Of a stretch of DNA of 46,359 nt, positions 24,220 through 31,859 are shown piece after piece. Location of the stretch: positions 1-46,359 of the IMG/VR virus record IMGVR_UViG_3300020202_000105; one strand, written 5' to 3'. The translations under genes and the position numbers were made by a program. How positions within the stretch are numbered: the first letter of the stretch is position 1; the number at the start of each line of letters is the position of its first letter. The stretch comes from a virus. A model generated the notes under the pieces. That model saw nothing but the letters and a program-made list of their open reading frames with translations, had not been told where the DNA came from and made no database searches.

Positions 24220-24383
24220 TTTACTAATTTTAATTCGCTTTTAACTTCAAATTCTTTCTTAATAGAAAATATTTCGTCTCCTGTATTAAGTCCTCCGTTT
24301 TCTAAAAAACAATCCAATTCAGATTTGTCGCCTATTATCTGCAACTCCCTGTTTTGTCTTACAACCATATATTCTTTAGCCAT
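24216..24383 (-). CDS. Small hypothetical protein
   Basis: This 55-residue protein (MAKEYMVVRQNRELQIIGDKSELDCFLENGGLNTGDEIFSIKKEF...) overlaps the following GT2 start by 4 nt (ATGA). It also begins before the end of the upstream methyltransferase gene, so it is in the operon. The compact beta/alpha composition has no recognised motif. It is probably real because of the overlaps on both sides. Confidence 0.5.
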   Translation of the reverse strand: MAKEYMVVRQNRELQIIGDKSELDCFLENGGLNTGDEIFSIKKEFEVKSELKLVK

Positions 24384-24960
24384 TTTTCTCCTTTCTTAAA
24401 GCAAATGCAATGCGTGTATTAATAACTCTATATAAATCGTAATCGTTGTTCCATTGAAAAGCATCATTAATAGCGTTGTAAACTTCCGCTATGTCTGAAT
24501 CATGCCAGATAATTAATTTAGCACCGCTTTTAATAGCTTCTTTGCTTTCGTGATAAGGATTTGAGTAATTATGCTCACCATCAATAAACCACCCTTCAAT
24601 AGGGTAGTGTTGGCTATAATCGTACTTCATTGAGTCTCCCCAAACTTGGGTAAATGGAAACTTGCAATTTCTGCCCGTGTTCATTCCCTTTCCTTCGCTA
24701 ACCGGACTTTGTAAGCTTACGTGAGCCAAATCATAAGGAAGGTCTAAGCTAATTACTTTCATTCCCGGGTTAGCATTACAAATTATGTTAGTGCCTGTAC
24801 CCATGTTAGTGCCCACCTCAAATAATGTTTTCGGACTATGTTTTTTTATAAGACAATGTATAACAAGATAGTCCTCTTTGAATCCTGTAAACTCTTCGTT
24901 TAAAATTGCTCCTTTGACTAATTCAGGAGTTACTATTTCTTCAAATGATGTTTGTTTCAT
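24376..24960 (-). CDS. SAM-dependent class I methyltransferase
   Basis: From the ATG at 24960 (MKQTSFEEIV) this protein has 194 residues. A start at 24999 would overlap the upstream gene by 32 nt. It has the motif I-like FEVGTNMGTGT (47-57), a later acidic strand (KVISLDLP) and WFIDGEHNYSNPYHESKEAIKSGAKLIIWHDS, as in small Rossmann-fold O-methyltransferases. Inside the glycan cassette it may methylate a sugar. Confidence 0.7.
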   Translation of the reverse strand: MKQTSFEEIVTPELVKGAILNEEFTGFKEDYLVIHCLIKKHSPKTLFEVGTNMGTGTNIICNANPGMKVISLDLPYDLAHVSLQSPVSEGKGMNTGRNCKFPFTQVWGDSMKYDYSQHYPIEGWFIDGEHNYSNPYHESKEAIKSGAKLIIWHDSDIAEVYNAINDAFQWNNDYDLYRVINTRIAFALRKEKNG

Positions 24961-24967
24961 ATTAATA

Positions 24968-25156
24968 TTATTTGTGCGTCCAATGAAATGCCATGCCAAA
25001 AATTATCCATCCCCCCGTTATATTTAATTTTAAACACCCTATACTTGTTTCCCCCTCATATTTATACCATTGAATGTTTAGGTAAGGAAATACAGAGATT
25101 GCATTTTTATATTTCCAGATAATAAATTTTGGTTTATTAAAAATCATCTTTCTCAT
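24968..25156 (-). CDS. Small hypothetical protein of the glycan cassette
   Basis: This 62-residue protein is rich in aromatics and Ile (MRKMIFNKPKFIIWKYKNAISVFPYLNIQWYKYEGE...) with a hydrophobic C-terminal segment (GGWIIFGMAFHW). It overlaps the end of the acetyltransferase gene by 20 nt. Its size and hydrophobicity could mean a peripheral membrane or partner protein. No family is recognised. Confidence 0.45.
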   Translation of the reverse strand: MRKMIFNKPKFIIWKYKNAISVFPYLNIQWYKYEGETSIGCLKLNITGGWIIFGMAFHWTHK

Positions 25157-25655
25157 GTTTTCTTATAAAATCATGAATATTCGCCTTCATTAGCAAGTCA
25201 ATATTTTCTTTAATCTTTTCTTCTTCCCAATCCCACCATCTTATCATTAATAGCTTGTGAATTATCTGTCGACTGAATCTCTTTCTTATCTGAAGAGCAG
25301 GAGCACCAGCGACAATAGAATAAGGTGATACGTCTCTTGTTACCACAGACCTTGCGCCTATTACAGAGCCACTATGTATAATCACACCGCTCATTATAAC
25401 CGCCCCTTCTCCTATCCACACATCACTTCCTATGTGTATATCTCCCTTGCTTTTAGGATGAGAGGTAATATGCTTTGCTTCTTCATACATCTTATTAAAA
25501 GGATAAGTCGATATGAAATTTGTATTATGATGCCATCCGCAATCCATTATTACATTTTGGGCAATAGAACAGAAATTACCAATGTAAACATTAGATATAT
25601 CGCCTCTTAAAATAGGCTCTCCGTAACTCCTTCTACCCATTATTAATTTACTCAT
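25137..25655 (-). CDS. Left-handed beta-helix (hexapeptide) acetyltransferase, CatB/xenobiotic type
   Basis: This 172-residue protein has hexapeptide repeats, as in VYIGNFCSIAQNV and DIHIGSDVWIGEGAVIMSGVIIHSGSVIGARSVVTRDV. These form a trimeric left-handed beta-helix. The WHHNTNF segment (41-47) supplies the His expected for acetyl transfer. The C-terminal AGAPALQIRKRFS tail is typical of CatB-like enzymes. It is likely to O- or N-acetylate a sugar of the glycan made here. Confidence 0.85.
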   Translation of the reverse strand: MSKLIMGRRSYGEPILRGDISNVYIGNFCSIAQNVIMDCGWHHNTNFISTYPFNKMYEEAKHITSHPKSKGDIHIGSDVWIGEGAVIMSGVIIHSGSVIGARSVVTRDVSPYSIVAGAPALQIRKRFSRQIIHKLLMIRWWDWEEEKIKENIDLLMKANIHDFIRKHEKDDF

Positions 25656-25963
25656 GCTTTTGATAGAATAATTTTAGTACCTATTTCCTGGCTCATTAGA
25701 TCATGCCAGGCTTCGTTAAAATCTTCTTTAGTTTTTCCTTCTTTTAAAACAGGCTTTCCTTCGTGAAGCTTTATTTTATCTTCTTCAATTACACAATAAA
25801 GCTCTTGTAGCGATTTTATTTCTTTTGAAAGGCTTTCTATTCTCATTCCATATTCCTTATAGAAATCGTTTATCCTGCTACGGTTAAACATTAGTAAAAC
25901 GCTTCCTGTTTGTTGCCATTTCTGTATTTCAACATGATAGGCATACATTACTCCTTTTTTCAT
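25652..25963 (-). CDS. Hypothetical helical protein (recurrent in Bacteroidota phages)
   Basis: This 103-residue protein has the pattern RINDFYKEYGMRIESLSKEIKSLQELYCVIEEDKIKLHEGKPVLKEGKTKEDFNEAWHDLM, seen in small phage proteins of Bacteroidota. It is helical with no cysteine cluster or membrane segment. It overlaps its neighbours by 4 nt on each side. No function is known to me. Confidence 0.6.
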   Translation of the reverse strand: MKKGVMYAYHVEIQKWQQTGSVLLMFNRSRINDFYKEYGMRIESLSKEIKSLQELYCVIEEDKIKLHEGKPVLKEGKTKEDFNEAWHDLMSQEIGTKIILSKA

Positions 25964-26679
25964 TTATATTGTTCTGGTCTGTTATTATTTTTTCCTGCAC
26001 TTGGTTCTCCCGGTACTCTGTATTTTGCGTTTTTGAAATAAAAATCCATTTCTGAATTAACTATCACCGGATGCTGATACCATCCCAAGTGAAAAGCATC
26101 AAATATTCTTAGACAATTTCCCCAATCTTTTCCGTTCATTGGTGCGCTCCAGCCTCCATTCGATTTTTTATAAAGACAAAAAGTAGTGTCAATGGGCGCT
26201 TTAAATCCTGCATACCATTTGCCATCGAAATCAATATTTACAGGATTGCTTTTTAATTCCGCTTCGTTACCTATTATCATAGCTCTTTCATTTAACCACT
26301 CTGGAAGATCGCTTGTTATTAATCCAAACCCTGCCCTATGAAATCCATCTACGTCAATAGCCTTTTTGAATATTTCTAAAAAGTTAGCAGGTGTATTAGG
26401 ATGAGGCATTATATCAGGGTCGGAGATAACATAATAATCAGTACCTATAAAATTTTGTATTACAGCCCTTAAATTATCTATGCAATTATTTTCCTCCCTC
26501 ATGTATATTAGAGCCTCTCCATTTAATTTACCATAATATTCTAATAACGGTTCGTATGTAGAACCATTATCTACAATAACAATAGGATTTTCCGGATAGT
26601 ACCATTTCCACCAGTTAATTATATTTTTTAAATAAGTTAATTGGTTGAATACAGGAATTATAATAGGTATGTTATTCAT
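25960..26679 (-). CDS. GT2 family glycosyltransferase
   Basis: This 239-residue protein has the GT-A start IIIPVFNQLTYLKNIINW. VDNGS is at 36-40 and the metal motif DPD at 87-89 (YYVISDPDIMPHP). A later acidic DFDGKWYAGF and WGNCLRIFDAFHL may contribute acceptor or catalytic residues. It overlaps the GT6 gene by 4 nt. It probably adds one sugar to the same glycan as its operon neighbours. Confidence 0.82.
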   Translation of the reverse strand: MNNIPIIIPVFNQLTYLKNIINWWKWYYPENPIVIVDNGSTYEPLLEYYGKLNGEALIYMREENNCIDNLRAVIQNFIGTDYYVISDPDIMPHPNTPANFLEIFKKAIDVDGFHRAGFGLITSDLPEWLNERAMIIGNEAELKSNPVNIDFDGKWYAGFKAPIDTTFCLYKKSNGGWSAPMNGKDWGNCLRIFDAFHLGWYQHPVIVNSEMDFYFKNAKYRVPGEPSAGKNNNRPEQYK

Positions 26680-27398
26680 GATCTTATTTCTTTATGTTCT
26701 TTTTTTAATGCGATTAACTTTGGTGATAAATGATCTATCCCCCACAACACCCTTAAATCTTCCTGCTCTACCATACAGTAAGAAGGGTCTAGTATTTTTA
26801 TTGGTCTATATGACACCCATTTATTCCAATGTGATTCGTCATGCCATTCAGCCATTATATGATGCTCGTAGTCAATTGAAATATTCTTCGCCAATTGTTG
26901 ACAGGCCATTAAATAATCAACTTTCTTTCCTCCCTGAAATCCTCCTGCGTAATATTTTTTTCTGTATTCTGGCTGCACATAAGCATTGCTTCTCACGTCT
27001 GTACACCAGCTACCGCCACCTTTATAAAATCCGGGGTGAAGCGTAGCTGTTAGGCCATTTATTCCAAATTGCTCATCTGATGGCAATATTTCCTCTCCTA
27101 CATGGTCAACAAAAAGCATATCCACATCAGAATAAAAAATGTAATCTGTTTTTATTAAATCTGCTGCTTCGCTAAATATTTTATAGCGATACAATGTAGC
27201 GTATGGAAACTTATAAGAAGGGATTATCGATTGAACAACATTCACTCTTTCGTCCCCGTGTAGATCATTTATAGAATCAGTAAACAGATAAATAGTTACT
27301 TCATTATTTACAAAAAAATACTTCTTTATACTGTCAATTAATGGTTGTAAAAAGACGTGATACTTGTTTGTGCTGATTAATAAAATACCTATTTTCAT
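26676..27398 (-). CDS. GT6 family glycosyltransferase, ABO / alpha-1,3-Gal(NAc) transferase-like
   Basis: This 240-residue protein has the hallmarks of GT6. FPYATLYRYKIF is at 64-75; the metal motif DVD at 91-93 lies in FYSDVDMLFVDHVGEEIL; TLHPGFY is at 119-125; YYAGGFQGG at 149-157; and WHDESHWNKW at 185-194, where E188 matches the key acid of mammalian enzymes. GT6 enzymes add Gal or GalNAc in alpha-1,3 linkage, and ABO members need an alpha-1,2-fucosylated acceptor. The GT11 gene is two places upstream. Keeping DXD is unusual for bacterial GT6. Confidence 0.88.
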   Translation of the reverse strand: MKIGILLISTNKYHVFLQPLIDSIKKYFFVNNEVTIYLFTDSINDLHGDERVNVVQSIIPSYKFPYATLYRYKIFSEAADLIKTDYIFYSDVDMLFVDHVGEEILPSDEQFGINGLTATLHPGFYKGGGSWCTDVRSNAYVQPEYRKKYYAGGFQGGKKVDYLMACQQLAKNISIDYEHHIMAEWHDESHWNKWVSYRPIKILDPSYCMVEQEDLRVLWGIDHLSPKLIALKKEHKEIRS

Positions 27399-28027
27399 CT
27401 GTTATTGCTTTTACACACAGCTCCTTCGTGTACACGATGAAGCAATAAATTATCTTCTATTATTATGAATCTATTCTTTTTAAATTCCCTTTTCCACATC
27501 TTTAAATCCTCGTATGGTATCTCATTAGGGTTATATCCTTTAGTGTTTAGCCAAAACTTTCTTGAATAGGCCACAGAAGGGTGAGCTATAATATTATGAT
27601 TTCTGCCTAGCTCGCTTCCTAAATTTAACTTATCAAAATAATGCCTGTGCACCTCTTTATCGTTTTCATCTATTAATGAAAAATTTGATGAAACTAAATC
27701 ATAACCATCTTTTAGAAATTTCAATTGCTTTTCTATTCGATTGGTAGCATAGAAGTCGTCAACATTAGTATTAAATACATAATCATATCCAAGTCTTTTA
27801 AAACACTTGTCAAGCAAGTAATTCATCGCATAAACGAAGTTTTCAAACGGTCTTGATTCGTAAATGCTGTTTTCAAAAATCCTGTTTTCACCACCTCCAT
27901 ATTCAACTTCATAAATATCAAATTCAGAATAAGTTTGATTCAAAATACTGTCCCTAAACTTATCTATCCATTCTTTAGGATAAATCTTATCAATGTTCTT
28001 GTGATATGCTATTAAAGCTATTCTCAT
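27395..28027 (-). CDS. GT2-like glycosyltransferase
   Basis: This 210-residue protein has an N-terminal strand-helix (RIALIAYHK) and a GT-A metal motif NVDD at 88-91 (YVFNTNVDDFYATNRIEKQLKFL). It also has the acceptor-side phrases HPSVAYSRKFWLNTKGYN and EDLKMWKREF, typical of GT2 proteins. It overlaps the GT11 gene by 4 nt upstream and the GT6 gene by 4 nt downstream, so the three are strictly co-translated. Confidence 0.75.
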   Translation of the reverse strand: MRIALIAYHKNIDKIYPKEWIDKFRDSILNQTYSEFDIYEVEYGGGENRIFENSIYESRPFENFVYAMNYLLDKCFKRLGYDYVFNTNVDDFYATNRIEKQLKFLKDGYDLVSSNFSLIDENDKEVHRHYFDKLNLGSELGRNHNIIAHPSVAYSRKFWLNTKGYNPNEIPYEDLKMWKREFKKNRFIIIEDNLLLHRVHEGAVCKSNNR

Positions 28028-28770
28028 ACTAAAATCCAGCTATCTAAATAAAGATCATTAACACTATGATTCTGCTTTGCTCCAAACCAACAATCCTTTC
28101 GCGGAGCTATTACCATTTTACTCTCATCAGCATTAAGGTAACTAGCCCACCAGCTAAAAGAACTGTTAGCTATGATATGATTCTTGCATTTACTCATTAA
28201 ATAAAAATCAACTACATCTTTTTCCCCTTCAATAAATATTATGTTTTTTGCCTTTAAATTTTTCTTGCACCATTCAATATCATCACTAAAAACAACGAAT
28301 GTGCAATAGTCTATTAATGGCATTGCTTTGTTATAGTAATCTAGTCCAAGATTATAGTGATAATCACAGAACTCTAAATAGTCAGTTCTTCTTACGTGAA
28401 TAGAGCAGGTGTTTTTAATTAAAAGCTCTGAATACTTTTCATTAATATAATTTTCTATTTCTGAATTAGGTTTAAATATCTCCCTTATATAATCTTTGCA
28501 ATTGTCAAAATATTTTTCAGACTGAAAATATCCTTCAAGGTCAATATCTCTGGTTAATGGAATAGGTGTAAATGCAAATCTTCGCTCCATATAACTATAA
28601 CTCGAGCCTACCATTCCAGTATTGAACTTGTGGTTTAAATGAGTAAATCCTTCCCATTCAGGGAACAGGTAATTCACTTTATGCCTCTGAGAATAGCCAA
28701 TAGTAGCAGCTATTTGAAACAAACAGTTTCCCCATCTTCCATATTTTCCTAGTTTCCCAAAGCTTACCAT
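28024..28770 (-). CDS. GT11 family glycosyltransferase, alpha-1,2-fucosyltransferase-like
   Basis: This 248-residue protein has GRWGNCLFQ at 11-19, corresponding to the GRLGNQLFQ start of GT11. The GDP-fucose motif HVRRTDY is at 125-131, FSDDIEWCKKNL at 161-172 and NSSFSWWA at 202-209. These are the conserved blocks of bacterial alpha-1,2-fucosyltransferases. The product would be an H-type Fuc-alpha-1,2-Gal end, the substrate class for ABO-type GT6 enzymes such as the one at 26676-27398. Confidence 0.85.
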   Translation of the reverse strand: MVSFGKLGKYGRWGNCLFQIAATIGYSQRHKVNYLFPEWEGFTHLNHKFNTGMVGSSYSYMERRFAFTPIPLTRDIDLEGYFQSEKYFDNCKDYIREIFKPNSEIENYINEKYSELLIKNTCSIHVRRTDYLEFCDYHYNLGLDYYNKAMPLIDYCTFVVFSDDIEWCKKNLKAKNIIFIEGEKDVVDFYLMSKCKNHIIANSSFSWWASYLNADESKMVIAPRKDCWFGAKQNHSVNDLYLDSWILV

Positions 28771-29381
28771 TTGTTATAATATTTGTGATAATCAACATTC
28801 ATTTCTTCTATATCTGAAAATCCCCTTTGTTGAGTTACCAGGTTGGGATAAAAACAATAAGCATTTATATTTGGATGGATTTCATTAACATAGTATAAGT
28901 CTAAAATGTTTTCGGCCTTTTCTAAAGTATTTATAATCGTGTCGTATGCTGTATTATTAACTGCATAGCAAATTGTTGATAGGCTGGTAACGCATCTTCC
29001 AATATTAGAGCTAACCATTCTAAGTTTTCTAAAATTGTGAGCACCGAAATAAAGCATATCCCAATCTTTTGGAATTTGTTTTGATACATTACTCAACATG
29101 AGGTTAAATTGAGAACAGAAATCCGCATCATCCTCTATGATAACTACGTATTCTAAATTATCTTCTTTGGATTTTTTAATAATATTTAAGTGGGACAGGA
29201 GGCAAGCGATTTGGGTACTTTTTATTTCTCCTTTTGATAACTTTTCTTTCTTCCCGTCAATGGCTTCGTAAAACTCGTAATTAGTTATTCCTAGTCTGTT
29301 AAACTGTTGAATCATCTGGCGCTTCCTGTCGGGTCGCCTTTTGAGATTAGGGATATATTTTTTTGCCTGATCGAAGTTCAT
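28764..29381 (-). CDS. GT25 family glycosyltransferase
   Basis: This 205-residue protein starts with YIPNLKRRPDRKRQMIQQFNRLGI. It has ACLLSHLNII (59-68) and the metal-binding EDD at 83-85 (YVVIIEDDADFC), which define GT25 (the LPS beta-1,4-galactosyltransferase family). GT25 members often add galactose, the acceptor sugar for fucose in H-type structures. It is the first gene after the promoter at 29396-29426. Confidence 0.85.
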   Translation of the reverse strand: MNFDQAKKYIPNLKRRPDRKRQMIQQFNRLGITNYEFYEAIDGKKEKLSKGEIKSTQIACLLSHLNIIKKSKEDNLEYVVIIEDDADFCSQFNLMLSNVSKQIPKDWDMLYFGAHNFRKLRMVSSNIGRCVTSLSTICYAVNNTAYDTIINTLEKAENILDLYYVNEIHPNINAYCFYPNLVTQQRGFSDIEEMNVDYHKYYNKW

Positions 29382-29395
29382 TTTTGATCGTAGGC

Positions 29396-29426
29396 CAAAA
29401 GTATATCTACTTTATTCTGTCAGCAA
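29396..29426 (-). promoter_or_regulatory. Consensus promoter for the glycan cassette
   Basis: On the minus strand TTG at 29426-29424 is followed after 20 nt by TACTTTTG at 29403-29396. This fits the Bacteroidota pattern TTG-N17-23-TAnnTTTG. The start site should be near 29390, only ~9 nt before the GT25 ATG. The cassette can therefore be expressed independently of the early operon, possibly also from the prophage. Confidence 0.65.
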
Positions 29427-29455
29427 TTATTTAAAAACCTCGTTTGTAACATATT

Positions 29456-29830
29456 TTAAACATTACCGGATATGTATGCCTGTAATTCAAATACCCGTGC
29501 TTTAAAATATTTATCGGAATATATTTTATTTAAAACCGCTCTTCTTGCATTGATAACAGCACTATGTCTTGAATCTCCGGTGTATCCAAAATATTCTGCT
29601 ATATCTTTTAAAGTAAGATTCGTAAATTTTTCAGTAAGAAACATGATAATATGTTTAGGTTCAGAAACCTTTCTATCCTGTCTCTTGGTGTGAAGCCCGC
29701 TTGCGTCTATATTGAATCTTTTGCAAACTATTTCTTCGATATAGGTTATTGTTATTTCCTTTTTAAAAACCTCTTCCGATTTTCTCATTACAAAAAAATG
29801 CAGAAAACTAATTGGTAAAGTTTGATTCAT
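29456..29830 (-). CDS. DnaA domain IV-like DNA-binding protein
   Basis: This protein has 124 residues. The C-terminal half (ITYIEEIVCKRFNIDASGLHTKRQDRKVSEPKHIIMFLTEKFTNLTLKDIAEYFGYTGDSRHSAVINARRAV) aligns with the DnaA-box binding domain: helix, basic loop, HTH 'LKDIAEYFG' and signature 'GDSRHSAVINARR'. There is no AAA+ domain. It could bind phage DnaA-box-like sequences as an origin, or act as a regulator or decoy of host DnaA. It is the last gene of the early block. Confidence 0.75.
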   Translation of the reverse strand: MNQTLPISFLHFFVMRKSEEVFKKEITITYIEEIVCKRFNIDASGLHTKRQDRKVSEPKHIIMFLTEKFTNLTLKDIAEYFGYTGDSRHSAVINARRAVLNKIYSDKYFKARVFELQAYISGNV

Positions 29831-29874
29831 ATTCTATTCATGTTTTGTTTTTATCTCGTTAGAGGTTGATTAAT

Positions 29875-30315
29875 TTATTCATAGATTGCTAATCCTGCTT
29901 CCTGTAATGTTTTTCCACCAAGTAAATACTGTGGCAAGTCATAGCCCTTAGATTGTAAGAGTTGGTAAATTTTCCAGACCATAGAGAAATAGGGCTTTAT
30001 CTTCATTTGAACACTACCAAAACCATCAATCAATTCAGTTTTTAAAATATCAACCCAAGCTCTTTTTTCAGTTTCATTAGAATACCAATCTTCCGCTAAA
30101 CAAATATTTAAACATTCAATAGCATCTTCATCTGTTATTGAGGAAAGGGGTTTAAGAATTAATTTAACTTCACCGAATTTATTAAGTACCATTCCGTAAT
30201 GAAGTCGATGGACATTTAATATTAGATTCTCGGCTTGTCCCTCTTTTTTTAGATTTATTTTTTGCCCCAAATACTGCGCGAAAACCCTTGCTTTGATTTC
30301 GTTTGTTATTTCCAT
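29875..30315 (-). CDS. Hypothetical early protein
   Basis: This 146-residue protein resembles a family common in Bacteroidota phages, with a strand-rich N-terminus, 'LKPLSSITDEDAIECLNI', and a C-terminal KIYQLLQSKGYDLPQYLLGG. A related sequence style appears in the small frames next to it. No catalytic motif or membrane segment is seen. It lies directly downstream of other small unknown early genes; the role is unknown. Confidence 0.6.
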   Translation of the reverse strand: MEITNEIKARVFAQYLGQKINLKKEGQAENLILNVHRLHYGMVLNKFGEVKLILKPLSSITDEDAIECLNICLAEDWYSNETEKRAWVDILKTELIDGFGSVQMKIKPYFSMVWKIYQLLQSKGYDLPQYLLGGKTLQEAGLAIYE

Positions 30316-30319
30316 TTAG

Positions 30320-30406
30320 TTATTTATTAAGTTTTGTTTTGTCAATGGCTAAACCTGATTCTATCCCAAGATACAGGTGCAAGTAATCTTCTAATTTCTT
30401 TTCCAT
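30320..30406 (-). CDS. 28-residue early protein
   Basis: The product is MEKKLEDYLHLYLGIESGLAIDKTKLNK. 'LEDYLHLYLG' is a recognisable opening of small early phage proteins in this phylum, which are often longer. It fills the gap between two longer genes, 2 nt after one stop and 5 nt before the next ATG, so it is probably translated. It may be a shortened family member. Confidence 0.45.
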   Translation of the reverse strand: MEKKLEDYLHLYLGIESGLAIDKTKLNK

Positions 30407-30408
30407 AA

Positions 30409-30717
30409 TCAATCAAATTTTGTGTTTAATATTTTAATGAATTGTCTTAGTTTATTAGGGTCTCTAAAGTGTGCAATAGGTACTTCATAATGCAAAGTAA
30501 TTTGCGCACTACCTTTTTTGAACTTGTTGTATAGAACAAACAGATTCATTAGTGGTTTTATGTATATATTTACTTGTTGATAAAGCACGTAGGCGTACCC
30601 TTCGTAGCTTAGCTTATAAAACCGGGTTCCATTATAAAATTTATAATTATAACCATCACGGTCTAATCTAAATCCAAGTTCTTTTATAGTTTTTTCAAAT
30701 TCATCAATCTTTTCCAT
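30409..30717 (-). CDS. Hypothetical early protein
   Basis: This 102-residue protein is helical at both ends, with a strand-rich centre (NYKFYNGTRFYKLSYEGYAYVLYQQVNIYI). The ending HFRDPNKLRQFIKIL is similar in style to other small early genes nearby. No zinc site, membrane segment or enzyme motif is seen. It belongs to the leftward early operon. Confidence 0.55.
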   Translation of the reverse strand: MEKIDEFEKTIKELGFRLDRDGYNYKFYNGTRFYKLSYEGYAYVLYQQVNIYIKPLMNLFVLYNKFKKGSAQITLHYEVPIAHFRDPNKLRQFIKILNTKFD

Positions 30718-30758
30718 TCTTATTTATTCTAAAGGTTGTTTTATATATTAGTTAGTGG

Positions 30759-31133
30759 TTATTTTAAACTTTTGCCAGTTGTACTGTAGTATTCGTCTTT
30801 CGTTATATCAATGTATTCCTTATCATCACAAATGGAGCATATCATTATCTTTGTGTATTGCCATTTATCTTCTGGCAAGTCAGTCCAAATACCGTTTTTA
30901 TAATCTCGCTTACTCATAAACACGCTTTCAAATTGGTATTCGTGCTGGGTTTTATTTTCTTCACAGTCAATTCTACTTGTGCTGTAAGTAACCGAGACTT
31001 CCCTGAATACATTAAATTCTTTGTCGCAGCTAGCACAAGTATCTGTTCCGCTTTCTTCGGTAAACTCCCAACTATCTTGATCTTCCCAACCGCAGTAAGG
31101 ACATATGATTTCATTTTCGTTTCTGTGTTCCAT
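30759..31133 (-). CDS. Zinc-ribbon protein
   Basis: This 124-residue protein has CPYCGWEDQDSW (C11, C14) and CASCDKEF (C33, C36), a classical four-Cys zinc ribbon. A further CxxC is in a C-terminal ICSICDDKEYIDI segment. It is otherwise acidic. Small zinc ribbons in early phage operons may bind DNA or host transcription proteins. The partner cannot be read from the sequence. Confidence 0.65.
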   Translation of the reverse strand: MEHRNENEIICPYCGWEDQDSWEFTEESGTDTCASCDKEFNVFREVSVTYSTSRIDCEENKTQHEYQFESVFMSKRDYKNGIWTDLPEDKWQYTKIMICSICDDKEYIDITKDEYYSTTGKSLK

Positions 31134-31138
31134 CTTAT

Positions 31139-31465
31139 TTATATTGTATTATTATTTACCCTTTTCATTTTGTATCGAAAATGCCTACATCTTGCATAAG
31201 CTGAGTTTGTGCTGTTAAGGTTGAATTGTTTTACTATTTCTTGGTAAGTAGGCGGATAACCATTTTCTGTTATGTATTTATCAACATATTTTTCCGTCTC
31301 CTTTGTTTTCTTGGTTGGTTTTTGGCGAGGTAATGATCCTCCAGCATCAAGAAGTCCTAATTTGACTGCCTTTTTAAGCATTTTGACGAGTGTTTTTACA
31401 GCAGGGCTATCTATTGGCTGTGGCTTGCATCCAAACCCCATATCAATTAGTATTTTCTTTTTCAT
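31139..31465 (-). CDS. Putative LexA-like winged-helix protein
   Basis: This 108-residue protein ends in KYVDKYITENGYPPTYQEIVKQFNLNSTNSAYARCRHFRYKM. It resembles the LexA DNA-binding winged helix ('y..eNGypPTyrEI...') in its helix-turn-helix. There is no peptidase domain. It may regulate early genes or bind the LexA-type operators of the host. Confidence 0.6.
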   Translation of the reverse strand: MKKKILIDMGFGCKPQPIDSPAVKTLVKMLKKAVKLGLLDAGGSLPRQKPTKKTKETEKYVDKYITENGYPPTYQEIVKQFNLNSTNSAYARCRHFRYKMKRVNNNTI

Positions 31466-31466
31466 C

Positions 31467-31859
31467 TTATTTATATTTAACTGTTACTAAAGTATTTCCC
31501 CAACCTGTTATTCCGTGTTTTTCTTTTAATGATTTATAAGATTCGAGGGCTGTTTTAAAAGCATCTTTGGAAAAGTTGGTTACATAATTAGCGAAACCAT
31601 GAAACTCATTATTGTAAATAAACACATCCACCACCTTCTTAGCCATCTCCTCTGTCATGTCTTTGTCAAGGCCGATAATTACAGGTGGATGAAGCATATC
31701 TTTTTCTAGTTTTAATCCAGAAAACTCCCAGTGATTATTGACCACATATTTAAAGTCTATATAATCATAAAAATATGCTATGCCTATTTCAGTTGCCCCC
31801 TCTAGCAATTCCTGAAAGATGATTGTTCTGTCTTGTAGTTCTATTGTCTTTTGTTTCAT
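31467..31859 (-). CDS. Hypothetical early protein
   Basis: This 130-residue mixed alpha/beta protein (MKQKTIELQDRTIIFQELLEGATEIGIAYFYDYIDFKYVVNNHWEF...) has a predicted amphipathic C-terminal helix. It overlaps the upstream gene by 4 nt and is followed at once by the LexA-like gene. No domain is recognised. Confidence 0.55.
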   Translation of the reverse strand: MKQKTIELQDRTIIFQELLEGATEIGIAYFYDYIDFKYVVNNHWEFSGLKLEKDMLHPPVIIGLDKDMTEEMAKKVVDVFIYNNEFHGFANYVTNFSKDAFKTALESYKSLKEKHGITGWGNTLVTVKYK

